Origin: Williamsia sp. DF01-3
GTDB lineage: Bacteria > Actinomycetota > Actinomycetes > Mycobacteriales > Mycobacteriaceae
DNA length: 64,000 bases
Reading direction: 5' to 3'
NCBI RefSeq assembly: GCF_023051145.1
Contig: NZ_JALKFS010000005.1
Location: forward strand, 496,001-560,000
In this document: positions 9,118-17,383 of the stretch, one piece after another
Position numbering within the stretch: the stretch's first letter is position 1
Layout of the letters: each line of letters begins with the position of its first letter
Position numbers and translations under genes: made by a program
The notes under the pieces: generated by a model
Told to the model about the DNA's origin: nothing
What the model saw: only the letters and a program-made list of their open reading frames with translations
The model's database searches: none

Positions 9118-9497
9118 TCGGGCGACCGCGACGCCTGCATGGCATCGCGCACATGCGTTCGTAGCTCGGAGATCCCGGCTCTCTGTGCCCGAAGACGACG
9201 CATCGCGTCGGCCAGCTGGCGTTCGCGGTCGTCGAGTTGACGTAGTGCTTCACGGCGTTCCTCGTCGGTCGCCTCGTCGGGATCGGCGCACGCAACGCGA
9301 AGGATGAAAGCGGACTCCGACAACGACAGTCCAGACGCCAAGAGGCAGCGGATGTCCTCGACGGTCTGCACGTCTTCTTTCCGGTACCGCCGATAGCCGT
9401 TCGGATCACGCGTCGGCGTCAGCAGGCCTGCCTTTTCGTAGTGCCTGAGCATGCGGGAACTGGCGCCGGTGATGTCACTCAAGTCGCTGATGTACAT
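9084..9497 (-). CDS. MerR-family transcriptional regulator
   Basis: 137 residues. The N-terminal winged helix is complete (MYISDLSDITGASSRMLRHY, GLLTPTRDPNGYRRY, the DVQTVEDIRCLL hinge) and is followed by a coiled dimerisation helix rich in Arg and Glu (EERREALRQLDDRERQLADA). No metal-binding cysteines of the MerR/CueR type are seen, so it probably senses an organic or redox ligand. ATG 9497 has GAAGAGG upstream. It is divergent from the flavodoxin-fold reductase at 9560, its likely target. Confidence 0.87.
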   Translation of the reverse strand: MYISDLSDITGASSRMLRHYEKAGLLTPTRDPNGYRRYRKEDVQTVEDIRCLLASGLSLSESAFILRVACADPDEATDEERREALRQLDDRERQLADAMRRLRAQRAGISELRTHVRDAMQASRSPDQLSGASSARR

Positions 9498-9526
9498 CGA
9501 TGCCTCTTCTCGAGATGGACCTTGCC

Positions 9527-9547
9527 TTGACACTGATGTCATAGTTT
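9527..9547. promoter_or_regulatory. Candidate MerR operator in the 62-bp divergent intergenic region
   Basis: The inverted repeat TGACA-CTGA-TGTCA (9528-9541) sits between the MerR gene and the reductase gene and overlaps a TTGACA element. Divergent MerR regulator/target pairs usually keep the operator inside the promoter spacer. The spacing does not give a clear 19-bp MerR promoter, so the exact promoter is uncertain. Confidence 0.45.
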
Positions 9548-9559
9548 ACCGTCGCCGGT

Positions 9560-10225
9560 ATGAGCAACGCAGATGAGCACCCCGATGTCATCCTGGTGGT
9601 TGTCCACCCCGACACCCAATCGGTCACCTGGAATGTGGCCCGAGCGATGAAGAAGAGCATCGCCGCCGAAAACCTCACTGCCGCAACGTACGACCTGGCG
9701 GCGTCGGGATTCGACCCCGCCTTCAACAGTGACGATCTCGCCCACTTCCGGGGGCTCGCCGGGGTCCCCGTGGACGTCGCGGAGCAACAGCAGATGTTGC
9801 GATCTGCCTCAGCGGTGGTGTTGGTTTTCCCGGTCTATTGGTGGTCGCTGCCGGCACTCGCCAAGGGTTGGATCGACCGCGTCTTCACCCGCGGCTTCGC
9901 CTATGACGATCGAGTCGCCGACGCCCCGAGCGCCATCAAAGGCTTGCATCTGGTGGCGATCGGCGGAATAGACGAAGGGACTCATCAGCGTCACGGATAC
10001 AAGGAGGCGATGACGCTGCAGATGATCCATGGGATCGCGGACTACTCGCGCATCGAGGCTTCGTCGCTCGAATTCCTCTACGACGCAGATTCCGACGACC
10101 CGGCCGTCCGGCGTGAACTGATCGCTCAGGCAGAGGTCATCGGCGCCAAGATAGCGGAGAGTGTGGTCGGGCAACGCGAACTGGCATCCTCACAACAGCT
10201 TTCGTCTCTCGGGCTATCGACGTAG
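9560..10225 (+). CDS. Flavodoxin-fold NAD(P)H-dependent oxidoreductase (MdaB/YwrO-like)
   Basis: 221 residues. The order VILVVVHPDTQSVTWNVARA, VVLVFPVYWWSLPALAKGW, then IDRVFTRGFAYDD is characteristic of the MdaB/KefF/YheR flavodoxin-like family, which carries out two-electron reduction of quinones or azo compounds with FMN or FAD. It is cytosolic. The ATG at 9560 has no clear ribosome site and may be leaderless. It is divergent from the MerR gene; such regulator-reductase pairs often respond to quinones or electrophiles. Its 3' end overlaps the convergent gene at 10214 by 12 bases. Confidence 0.87.
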   Translation: MSNADEHPDVILVVVHPDTQSVTWNVARAMKKSIAAENLTAATYDLAASGFDPAFNSDDLAHFRGLAGVPVDVAEQQQMLRSASAVVLVFPVYWWSLPALAKGWIDRVFTRGFAYDDRVADAPSAIKGLHLVAIGGIDEGTHQRHGYKEAMTLQMIHGIADYSRIEASSLEFLYDADSDDPAVRRELIAQAEVIGAKIAESVVGQRELASSQQLSSLGLST

Positions 10226-10842
10226 CCGCCGCACGGCCAGGAAGATGAGCGCCAATAAAACCACGGCGCTGCCGATTTTGACCACCGGGCCTGTTGTCGC
10301 CGGCTCAGGCAGAGGCAGAGGCAGAGGTTCCGTGCGCTTGAGAGCTGTGAACCGGGCCTGCTGATCCTCGGCCGGAGCAGGCGCCGACGGTTCCGGGTGT
10401 GTGGGTTCCGGTGTCGCGGCCGGGGCGGGAGCGGTCTTGGGAGACGGGGGAGCCGCCGACTGTGCCGGGGTCGACTTGGGTGGAGCCGTGTTGCCCGGCT
10501 TGCCAGGACCCTTGCGTACCGGGGGCTTCTTCGCGGGTGCCTTCTGCGATACGACGTGTTCGGCGTTGGCGTGATCGGGCGTGCCGGCGTCAGAGCTTCT
10601 CCGCGCAGACGCCTTTGTGGGTGGAGTGTTGCCGGGCCCAGCCTTCTTCGCCGGGGCCTTTTTGGCGGCAGTCTTCTTCGCAACCTCCTTCTTGGGGGCT
10701 GCTTTTTCGCCGCCTTCTTGGCAGCGGTCTTCTTCGCCGCGGCCTTCTTCTCGGGAGCCTTTTTGGCAGCCGACTTCTTGGCCGGCGGGACGGGGCGCTC
10801 GCCCGAGTGATCGGAGTCGGGCTGGGAGTCCGGGTCGGCCAT
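10214..10842 (-). pseudogene. Lys/Ala/Pro-rich single-pass membrane protein with a broken reading frame
   Basis: Starts at ATG 10842 behind AAGGAG and reads MADPDSQPDSDHSGERPVPP, then a run of AAKK-type repeats (histone-H1-like). At the A5 run (T5 on + at 10703-10707) the sensible frame changes by -1; the second frame continues with AAPKKEVAKKTAAKKAPAKK, a Pro/Ala-rich stretch and a C-terminal membrane anchor (VVLLALIFLAVRRLRR). One more A in the run would restore a single protein of about 209 residues. Possible reasons are a real one-base deletion, a base-calling error in the homopolymer, or -1 slippage on AAAAAG. The function is unknown; the tail could tether a nucleic-acid- or lipid-binding basic region to the membrane. 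Confidence 0.6.
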
Positions 10843-10992
10843 ACGGCTCAGCTCCTTCGAAGACGGGCGGACTGATCACCGCGTCTCGATTCGGCCCGGA
10901 GGTACTGATCCAGACCTGCACTGAGACGGGGGCGATGTCACATGTACGTGGCTGCGCCGTCGTCAATCATGCCCGGTTCCGGCGGGTCCGGC

Positions 10993-11919
10993 TCAGCTGG
11001 GTGCGGTGGTCCCGAGCCCGGCGGCCAGTCCGATGACAACCGCCATCAGCAGCACCTCGACGATCGCGCGTCGCAGCGATGCCTGCTCGGAACTGCGGTG
11101 GGTGTGGGCCGAAGGCAGCCACCGCCGTCGTTGGTCGGCAGCCACTGCGAGCAACGCCACCATGCCCACCGACTTTGCAAGCAGGATCCGGCCGTAACCG
11201 GTGGACCAGACCTCGCTGAGCGAATCCAACTCCAGCAGGGCAGCGATCACACCGCTGACGATCAATGCCAGGACCAGCCATTGCGCGTACCGCGAGAACA
11301 CGGGCAGCACGGTTGCCCAGCCCTTTCGGCCGCGGACGGTGAGGGCGAGAGCCGCGAGAGAACCGCACCACCAGCTCGCCGCGAGTACATGCACGGCGAT
11401 GAGCAGTGCTCCGCCGGTCAGCTGACCCAGATGCCCGGTGACGGGTCCGATCAACAGACCCAGCGCGGCGAGGGCGCCGACGGCTTCGGGCGCGATCAGA
11501 CTCGGATACCGGATCCAGACCGCGCAGAACAAGGTGACCGCCAGCGCGCACATTGCCGCGATCAGACCCGCGGTGGTGCCGTTGACCCGGAAGAAGTCGT
11601 TGATGCCCACCTCGTGCGGGGCGAGCCCCGTCCGTTCGGCGGCACCCAGCCATGCACCCACCAGCAGCGACACCGCCCATACCGCAGCGAGCACCGATGC
11701 CAGACGCAGCACCGGCGGGGTGAGCTCTTCGCCGCCGAGGAGCTTGACGGTGGAGAGCCCGAGCACGGTCATCCCGGCGAGCAGGGCGACGGCCCCCGCG
11801 ATCGATTCGGCTTCGGGGCCGGCGGGACGGGCGAGCGCCCAGGCCAGCAACAAGCCCAGCCAGACCGCGGGCACGGCGACGAGCAACCACTCGCGCCGAA
11901 CCGCGCCCGCGGTCGTCAC
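10993..11919 (-). CDS. copD: CopD-family copper resistance membrane protein
   Basis: 308 residues with about 8 membrane helices. The CopD signature is the C-terminal half: ALLIAVHVLAASWWCGSLAAL (helix with conserved His and Trp), then SRYAQWLVLALIVSGV and a final GYGRILLAKSVGMVALLAVA. CopD works with CopC to bring copper across the membrane. GTG 11919 is 4 bases past the copC stop with GGAAGAAG upstream, so the pair is cotranscribed. No fusion to a cytochrome c oxidase-like domain is present. Confidence 0.87.
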   Translation of the reverse strand: MTTAGAVRREWLLVAVPAVWLGLLLAWALARPAGPEAESIAGAVALLAGMTVLGLSTVKLLGGEELTPPVLRLASVLAAVWAVSLLVGAWLGAAERTGLAPHEVGINDFFRVNGTTAGLIAAMCALAVTLFCAVWIRYPSLIAPEAVGALAALGLLIGPVTGHLGQLTGGALLIAVHVLAASWWCGSLAALALTVRGRKGWATVLPVFSRYAQWLVLALIVSGVIAALLELDSLSEVWSTGYGRILLAKSVGMVALLAVAADQRRRWLPSAHTHRSSEQASLRRAIVEVLLMAVVIGLAAGLGTTAPS

Positions 11920-11923
11920 TGTG

Positions 11924-12436
11924 CTACTTCTTCCGCTGGGGACGCAATGCAAACGCCAGGCCGGCACCGAACACCACGACGCCGCCCACGATGAACGGCC
12001 ACACCGGGATTCCTGATGACGAGGAATCGTCGGCGTCCACCGCAGGGCCCGGAGTTCCCGAGCCCGCGACGGTGAGCTCGAAGTCGAGCTGACCTTCCAC
12101 CGGATGGCCGTCGGCAGACGTGATCCGGTAGTTGATCAGGTACGTGCCGGCCGGCCCCAACTCGCGCACCGGGACGGTGACCGTACGGCCGGTGACCGTC
12201 GGTTCGCCGTCCTGCCAGTAGTGCTCGTCCGGCCCGACCACCTTCAGCACGGCGTAGTTCTTCTGCACCGGCTCGTTGAAGGTGAGTGTGACCGCTGCGG
12301 GCCCGGCCGCCAGCGGCGCGCCATCGGCCGGATCAGACCGGATCAGCGCCGAATGAGCCGACGCGGTCGGGGCCCAGACCACAGTCGCGAGAACGGTCAT
12401 CATCAGCGCGACGATCGAGAAGGTCAGACGCCTCAT
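11924..12436 (-). CDS. copC: CopC-type periplasmic/extracellular copper-binding protein
   Basis: 170 residues: a signal peptide ending PTASA, a mature N-terminus HSALIRSDPADG (the N-terminal histidine of the CopC copper site), the beta-sandwich with VTLTFNEPVQ and ITSADGHPVEGQL (second His), a Ser/Asp linker and a C-terminal membrane helix (IVGGVVVFGAGLAFAL). It is thus membrane-anchored, as is common in actinobacteria. ATG 12436 has GAGGCGAG at the right distance; a GTG 15 bases upstream is a weaker choice. The preceding gene stops 12 bases before. Confidence 0.9.
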   Translation of the reverse strand: MRRLTFSIVALMMTVLATVVWAPTASAHSALIRSDPADGAPLAAGPAAVTLTFNEPVQKNYAVLKVVGPDEHYWQDGEPTVTGRTVTVPVRELGPAGTYLINYRITSADGHPVEGQLDFELTVAGSGTPGPAVDADDSSSSGIPVWPFIVGGVVVFGAGLAFALRPQRKK

Positions 12437-12447
12437 GAAATCTCGCC

Positions 12448-13149
12448 TCACCGGCGTTTGCGCGCGAGGGCGCCGATCGCGACGCCGATCCCCAACGCGC
12501 CCAGCAAGATTCCGGCCCCGGCCAACCAGCGGGCGGTGTCGTCGGTGCTGTCGGTGTCTGAGGACGCGGAGTTCTCAGAGGCGGTCTCGGTGTCCTCCTC
12601 GTGAGTCGCCGTGTGGGCGTGACCGTCGGCGGTTGCGGCGCCGAGCGTCACTGTCGGCGCGGGCTTGTCGGGCTCGGGCTGACCCTCGACGGTCGGCTGG
12701 TCCCAGCGGACCACCTCGCCGTCGGAGTACGTCTGCGTCGCGGGCATGGTGACCGTCTCCTGCTCCGGCAGGGGCCCACCGGACACCCGGAATTGAAGGA
12801 ACTCGCCGGGGCGGATGCCGGGGTTGCCGTCGGCGACCTTCCACGTCACCTCCGTGGCCTCTTCGGTGGCCGGGTCCTTCTTCACCTCGGCGGTCCAGCC
12901 AGGCAGCGGCTCGGTGCGGGCGGAGGTCAGGTTGGGCAGGGCGACGGTCAGCTCCACCGTGCTGGCGGTGTCCGACTCGTTGGGGACCCGGAAGGTGATG
13001 ACGCCGTAGCCGCCCTGCGTGAGACCGTCGCCGGCCGCGGTGACGTGAGCCGAGGCCGAACCGGCGCCCAGCAGACTCAGGCCACCGACCATCGTGACGG
13101 CTGCGAGTGACGCACCGAGCAGACGGAAGCGTCGCTTGAACAAAGACAT
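12448..13149 (-). CDS. YcnI-family (DUF1775) copper-binding membrane protein
   Basis: 233 residues. Signal peptide ending GSASA followed by HVTAAGDGLTQGGYGVITF, i.e. a mature N-terminal histidine as in YcnI, where it binds Cu(II). Other family marks are FRVPNES, PLPGWTAEV and a YSDGEVVRWD region. A low-complexity Thr/Ser/Asp/Glu linker leads to a C-terminal helix (GILLGALGIGVAIGAL) and basic tail. YcnI is regularly found beside CopC/CopD; here it is their immediate upstream neighbour and first of a YcnI-CopC-CopD run. Confidence 0.9.
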   Translation of the reverse strand: MSLFKRRFRLLGASLAAVTMVGGLSLLGAGSASAHVTAAGDGLTQGGYGVITFRVPNESDTASTVELTVALPNLTSARTEPLPGWTAEVKKDPATEEATEVTWKVADGNPGIRPGEFLQFRVSGGPLPEQETVTMPATQTYSDGEVVRWDQPTVEGQPEPDKPAPTVTLGAATADGHAHTATHEEDTETASENSASSDTDSTDDTARWLAGAGILLGALGIGVAIGALARKRR

Positions 13150-13237
13150 GGATGTTTCCTAACGGAGATGGGTGAAAACCCACCCGGGTGACCGTGTCGA
13201 TCCACGGGCTCGGGCGGATGAAGGGTGTGGGCGAAGA

Positions 13238-13720
13238 TCAATTCGCCGGTGGACCCCGAACCCCTGTCCCGCCAGGAGCGAACACCCCGACCAGAGGTCG
13301 TAGATGTGGTGAAGAAGGAAGATGTGAACTCGCGAGTTCGGCAACCGGGCCGCTCAGGAGGCGGCGCACGACGGCCAGGACCGACGTGATCACCCCGTAC
13401 AGCGAGGTACCGCCGGCGATGAGCAACGCGCACACCGGGATCGCGATCAGGTGGGTCACCAACATCAGCGTCTGCGACCCGTGCGCATGGGCCATCGGGT
13501 CTGCGGTGGCCGAGAGGAGCACGTGCCCGGAGATCTGGGCGCCGGTCAGCACCGCGAGCAGGGCGAGCGGGGAGTTCAGCCGACGACACAGGGTGGCCGC
13601 GACGACTCCGACCAGCAGGAGCAGCAGCATCCCCGCGGAGTCAGGAAAAACGCCTGAAGCCGCCCCGTGGGCAGCAATTGCCAGCGCCGGGGCGGTCAGG
13701 AGGATGGACAGAGCGGTCAG
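13238..13720 (-). CDS. Small copper-cluster membrane protein, probable CTG start
   Basis: From ATG 13630 the frame encodes 130 residues, but the same frame continues upstream into coding-like sequence (LTALSILLTAPALAIAAHG) with no ATG, GTG or TTG. CTG at 13718-13720 overlaps the TGA of the DUF6474 gene (CTGA) and has GGAG upstream, so coupled initiation at CTG is the best fit and gives 160 residues. The protein has four or so hydrophobic segments, a His-containing loop (DPMAHAHGSQ) and the C-terminal motif GVRGPP. No named family is recalled with certainty. Position between DUF6474 and YcnI suggests a part in copper handling. Confidence 0.65.
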   Translation of the reverse strand: MTALSILLTAPALAIAAHGAASGVFPDSAGMLLLLLVGVVAATLCRRLNSPLALLAVLTGAQISGHVLLSATADPMAHAHGSQTLMLVTHLIAIPVCALLIAGGTSLYGVITSVLAVVRRLLSGPVAELASSHLPSSPHLRPLVGVFAPGGTGVRGPPAN

Positions 13721-14412
13721 GGACGCACTCCGAGGCGTGCGAGCAGGTCGGCGTCGATGGCGGCCAGCTCACGGCTGATGGCGGCGTGCGCACTGCGGCG
13801 CCGTGCGGCCGGCATGTGTTCGGCTGCCGCAACAGCGGTGGACAGGTCGGACAGCCGCTGGTTCATCGTCGACGCGAAGGTCTTGGTCTCGGCGTCCGAC
13901 GGATGCTTGGCGGTGAGGGTCTGCAAGGAGGAGTTCGCACCGGCGATGCGTGCCGACAGAGCGGCGCCATGGCCGCTGTACTTGTTCAGCTCGGCAACAG
14001 GGACACCTGCGCGATCGGCCTGGATTCGGCTGATCTGCTCGCGGGCGGCAGTGCTGGCGCGGTAGGCGATCGGCACCAGGATCGGCGACAGCACCTTTGC
14101 GACCTGCAGATAGCGCTTGACCCGAGCGGGCGAGAGCACCTTGCCATCGGCGACCGCCTTGGCGTTGGCCTGCGCGATCTTGACGCTCGCCGAGTTCGTC
14201 TTGTCAGCGATCTTCAGTGCACTCTTGTCCGACTTGGCCTGCGCCTTGCGCGCTTTCTTGGCGAGCTTGCGCTGCTGCTTGAGCTCTTCCTTGGCGAACT
14301 TGCGCCCGGACTTGTCTTCGAGGCGGGCTTCGAGCTTGGCCTTCGCCTTGAGGGCCTTGGCCTCAGCTTTGCGCTGCGCCCGGCCCTTGCGTCCGGAACT
14401 GAACAAACCCAT
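13717..14412 (-). CDS. DUF6474-type lysine-rich cytoplasmic protein
   Basis: 231 residues. The start MGLFSSGRKGRAQRKAEAKA is followed by a long highly charged Lys/Ala/Glu coiled-coil region (to about residue 75), then LSPARVKRYLQVAKVLSPIL and a helical C-terminal domain. This is a conserved mycobacterial-type family of unknown function, usually near the CopC/YcnI genes. ATG 14412 has GAGAGGTC upstream. It is the first gene of the minus-strand run that leads through the 160-residue membrane protein to YcnI, CopC and CopD. Confidence 0.8.
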   Translation of the reverse strand: MGLFSSGRKGRAQRKAEAKALKAKAKLEARLEDKSGRKFAKEELKQQRKLAKKARKAQAKSDKSALKIADKTNSASVKIAQANAKAVADGKVLSPARVKRYLQVAKVLSPILVPIAYRASTAAREQISRIQADRAGVPVAELNKYSGHGAALSARIAGANSSLQTLTAKHPSDAETKTFASTMNQRLSDLSTAVAAAEHMPAARRRSAHAAISRELAAIDADLLARLGVRP

Positions 14413-14547
14413 GCGTTGGGGACCTCTCGTTAGCGTGGTCGAGCATCGCCGTCGGCGGTTGACGAAATTGTCCTGCAGTTGCGGTACAAGCATTACATAG
14501 CGGGGGTACGGCAGGTGCCCCAGATCGGTGAGGAGAGGATGGTGTGG

Positions 14548-16245
14548 ATGGCAACTCGTTCATCGGTGCCATCCGGCCCGACAAGACCGCCGCTGCTCAG
14601 TCCCAGGGATCTGAGCGGTTGCGAACATCGGCTTGCCCTCGATTCCCGATTCCCCGGCTCAGAGAAGGTCGCCGAAGACCCCGCGGTGACGCTGCGCAAA
14701 GAAGCGGCGGCCGAGCATCGTGAGCGCGTGCGCGACATGCTCCATGCGGTCCATTCGATCGAACTCAGCGGTTGGGCCGACGTGGGCAGCGGCGGCGGCA
14801 GCCGGCAGCGGGCCGAGCGGACCATGGCGGCCATCAGCTCGGGTGCTCGATGGATCTGGGGCGCGTCCCTGCCCGACGACGAGGCCGGTGGCCGCCGCGG
14901 GTGGGCGGAGCTGCTGATCCGCATGGACGATCCGCATCGAAAGCCGGGTTACGTGCCCGTCATCGTGGTGAATCACAAGGCTTCCGACCCCGGATCGGGC
15001 GCGGTGACCAGCCCGGTGTGGAGTTGGCAGCCGATGCTCGACGAAACGCGGAAGGTTCGCGGCAATTCGCGGGACACCGTTCGGCTGGCGCAGCTGTACC
15101 GGATGCTCGAGGCGCTCGACGTCGCAGGGGTCGACCCGGGGACGGGCAAACCGGTCGGCGCGGTGATCGGCCTCGACACCGACTGCATGGTGGTCCTCGA
15201 CCTCACCGACACGCTGGTCAGATACGACGCGCTGCTGGAGCGCCGGGCCGGCATCGCCGCGGGCCGGGTATCGACGGCGCCCTCACGGATCGGGGAGTGT
15301 CGCAACTGCGCGTGGTGGTCCAAGTGCGGTCCGGAACTGCGCGAGGCACGCGATGTGAGCCTGGTGGTCAACGGCAATCTGACCCAGCTGCTCGCGACGG
15401 TGGGCGTTCGCACGGTGGACGAACTCGCCGCATACGACGGTCCTGTGCCCGACGGCTGGCCGGGCAACAGCCTCGATGACTCGATCCTGTTGGCGCGTGC
15501 CTGGCTGGCTCAGGTGACGCTGATCCGGCGAATGCCCGAGGTGCAGGTGGCGCGGGCCGACGTGGAGGTCGACGTGGACATGGAGAGCTACCAGGACGAC
15601 GGCGCCTACCTGTGGGGCACGTTGCTCACCGACAACACCGATCCCTCCCGGGCGGTCAGATACCGCCCCTTCGTCACCTGGCAACCCCTGCCCACCCAGG
15701 ACGAGGCCCGCTCCTTCGCCGAGTTCTGGCAGTGGCTGATCGGTGAACGTGACAAGGCCCTGAGTGAGGGTAAAACCTTTGCGGCCTACTGCTATTCGCA
15801 ACAAGCCGAGAATCGTTGGCTGCTCGGGTCGGCTGACAGGTTCGCGGGATCGCCGGGTGTGCCGAGCCGTGAAACCGTGCAGGAGTTCATCAACTCACCG
15901 CACTGGGTAGACATCTATGAAGCCGTCAGCGTGAACTTCCTCAGCCCCGAGGGCAAGGGACTCAAGAAGGTGGCGCCCCACGCGGGCTTCCACTGGCGCG
16001 ACGACGAAGCCGGTGGTGAGGCGTCGATGCAGTGGTATCGGCGGGCAGTGGGCCGCGACGGCGAAGACGTGGATCAATCCCAGCGGGTCAGATTGCTCGA
16101 ATACAACGAGGACGACGTGCGTGCCACGAAGGCGTTGCGCGAATGGATGACAACCACCGCAGCTCAACAGGTACCGCTGGGTTCGGATCTACCTCGCCCT
16201 GCTGCCGTGCCCGTGCACGATGAGGTGCGTCCCGGCCAGGATTGA
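14548..16245 (+). CDS. TM0106-family RecB-like nuclease with Cas4-type cysteine cluster
   Basis: 565 residues. The N-terminal half is a RecB/Cas4-like PD-(D/E)XK module: one cysteine at the start (DLSGCEHRLALD) and three at about residue 250 (ECRNCAWWSKC), the four-cysteine pattern that binds a [4Fe-4S] cluster in Cas4 and AddB. The C-terminal half looks like a DnaQ/RNase H-type 3'-5' exonuclease (DVDMESYQDDGAYLWG at its start, YCYSQQAENRW, and EYNEDDVRATKALREW at its end). It probably trims or degrades DNA in repair. ATG 14548 has AGGAGAGG nine bases upstream; ATG 14539 would touch that site. Confidence 0.85.
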   Translation: MATRSSVPSGPTRPPLLSPRDLSGCEHRLALDSRFPGSEKVAEDPAVTLRKEAAAEHRERVRDMLHAVHSIELSGWADVGSGGGSRQRAERTMAAISSGARWIWGASLPDDEAGGRRGWAELLIRMDDPHRKPGYVPVIVVNHKASDPGSGAVTSPVWSWQPMLDETRKVRGNSRDTVRLAQLYRMLEALDVAGVDPGTGKPVGAVIGLDTDCMVVLDLTDTLVRYDALLERRAGIAAGRVSTAPSRIGECRNCAWWSKCGPELREARDVSLVVNGNLTQLLATVGVRTVDELAAYDGPVPDGWPGNSLDDSILLARAWLAQVTLIRRMPEVQVARADVEVDVDMESYQDDGAYLWGTLLTDNTDPSRAVRYRPFVTWQPLPTQDEARSFAEFWQWLIGERDKALSEGKTFAAYCYSQQAENRWLLGSADRFAGSPGVPSRETVQEFINSPHWVDIYEAVSVNFLSPEGKGLKKVAPHAGFHWRDDEAGGEASMQWYRRAVGRDGEDVDQSQRVRLLEYNEDDVRATKALREWMTTTAAQQVPLGSDLPRPAAVPVHDEVRPGQD

Positions 16246-16275
16246 TTGCGCCGTCTGCTCGAGAAGTGAGAGAAG

Positions 16276-17106
16276 TCAGCCGCGGCCGTTGCGCAGCGAC
16301 TCGAGGAATGCGCCGCTGCCGAACAAGGCGACCGAACCCAGGACGAGCAGTCCGGCAGGCGACAGATCACGAGCCACCTCGGCGCCCGCGCAGCCGCCAT
16401 CGGTCCCGGCGCCCATCAGGCAGTTCGACGCGGTTGGTGTGGCAGCGGGCGGGGTGGGCGGGTCAGACAGCGGGTCACCCTGTGGGACAGTCGGTTCGGA
16501 CTCATCTTGGGGGAGATCGGGCGCGCCGGTGCCCGGTGTCGGGGAACCAGTGGTCGGGGAGCCCGGTGCCGGGGGAGTTGATGCGTCTGGACCCGGCATG
16601 CCGGGTATCGGCAGGCCTGGGATCGGGAGGTTCGGAAGCGTGATGGCCGGCAACTCGATTCCGGGTGGTACGGCGGTCGGGGCGGTGGTCAGCCCGCCCT
16701 CTTCGTTGCCGTCGTCCTCATTGCCGCCGCCCTGGTTACCGTTGTTGCCACTGTTCCCGGGGATGCCGTTGTTGCCATTTCCGTTCCCGTTGTTGCCGTT
16801 GCCGCTGTTGCCGTCACCTTGACCGTGGTCAGGTGTCGGCCCGGTGATCGATCGAGCCGGCATTCGTGACGTCTCGGTACTGTCCACCCCCGGACTGTCG
16901 TCGGCGTTGCCGTTGTCCGAGTTCGGCGGCGGGGTCGTGTCGGAGCCGGGCCGCGACGTCACGGTGACCTCTGACGGGGCTGCGGGATCAGCAGCTGCGG
17001 AGGGCGAGGTCAGGGCCAGGAGAATGCCACCGACCACCAACCCCAGTGACGCGACGAGCACCGAGAACCACGCCGTGATCGGGCGCTTCACGCGATGCTT
17101 CGGCAT
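16276..17106 (-). CDS. Low-complexity Gly/Asn/Pro-rich cell-surface protein
   Basis: 276 residues from ATG 17106 with GGAGG upstream. The N-terminus KHRVKRPITAWFSV plus a hydrophobic stretch ending SPSAAADP is a signal or anchor. Residues ~85-120 are almost only Gly and Asn (GNGNNGNGNGNNGIPGNSG), followed by a Pro-rich stretch with PIPGLPIPGMPGPD. Two cysteines flank a small loop (NCLMGAGTDGGC) before the C-terminal hydrophobic segment GLLVLGSVALFGSGAFL and basic SLRNGRG, an arrangement like a cell-wall or membrane anchor. It is likely exported and flexible; the function is unknown. It is convergent with the nuclease gene. Confidence 0.7.
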   Translation of the reverse strand: MPKHRVKRPITAWFSVLVASLGLVVGGILLALTSPSAAADPAAPSEVTVTSRPGSDTTPPPNSDNGNADDSPGVDSTETSRMPARSITGPTPDHGQGDGNSGNGNNGNGNGNNGIPGNSGNNGNQGGGNEDDGNEEGGLTTAPTAVPPGIELPAITLPNLPIPGLPIPGMPGPDASTPPAPGSPTTGSPTPGTGAPDLPQDESEPTVPQGDPLSDPPTPPAATPTASNCLMGAGTDGGCAGAEVARDLSPAGLLVLGSVALFGSGAFLESLRNGRG

Positions 17107-17383
17107 CGAGTCCTCCAGTCCGGAAATCACCAGGGGCGGGTTATTGAATTTTCGGCATCTTCACGGTTTATTCAGGTGGGCTCGATCAGCGTTGAACGAG
17201 CCCGGAAGTGAAGTACCGAAGACCGACTCCGCGCAGCATGAAGCTGTTTGGCTGCCTCAGGGCTGTAAGCTACCATATGGCAAACACGGCGTGCGGAGTA
17301 GTGAATTTCATACTTCTGGCTGGTCCCCGCTCGGTGATCGGCCCTCACTGGGAGGCACACGGAGAATGCGCGTGGAGCGTGGC

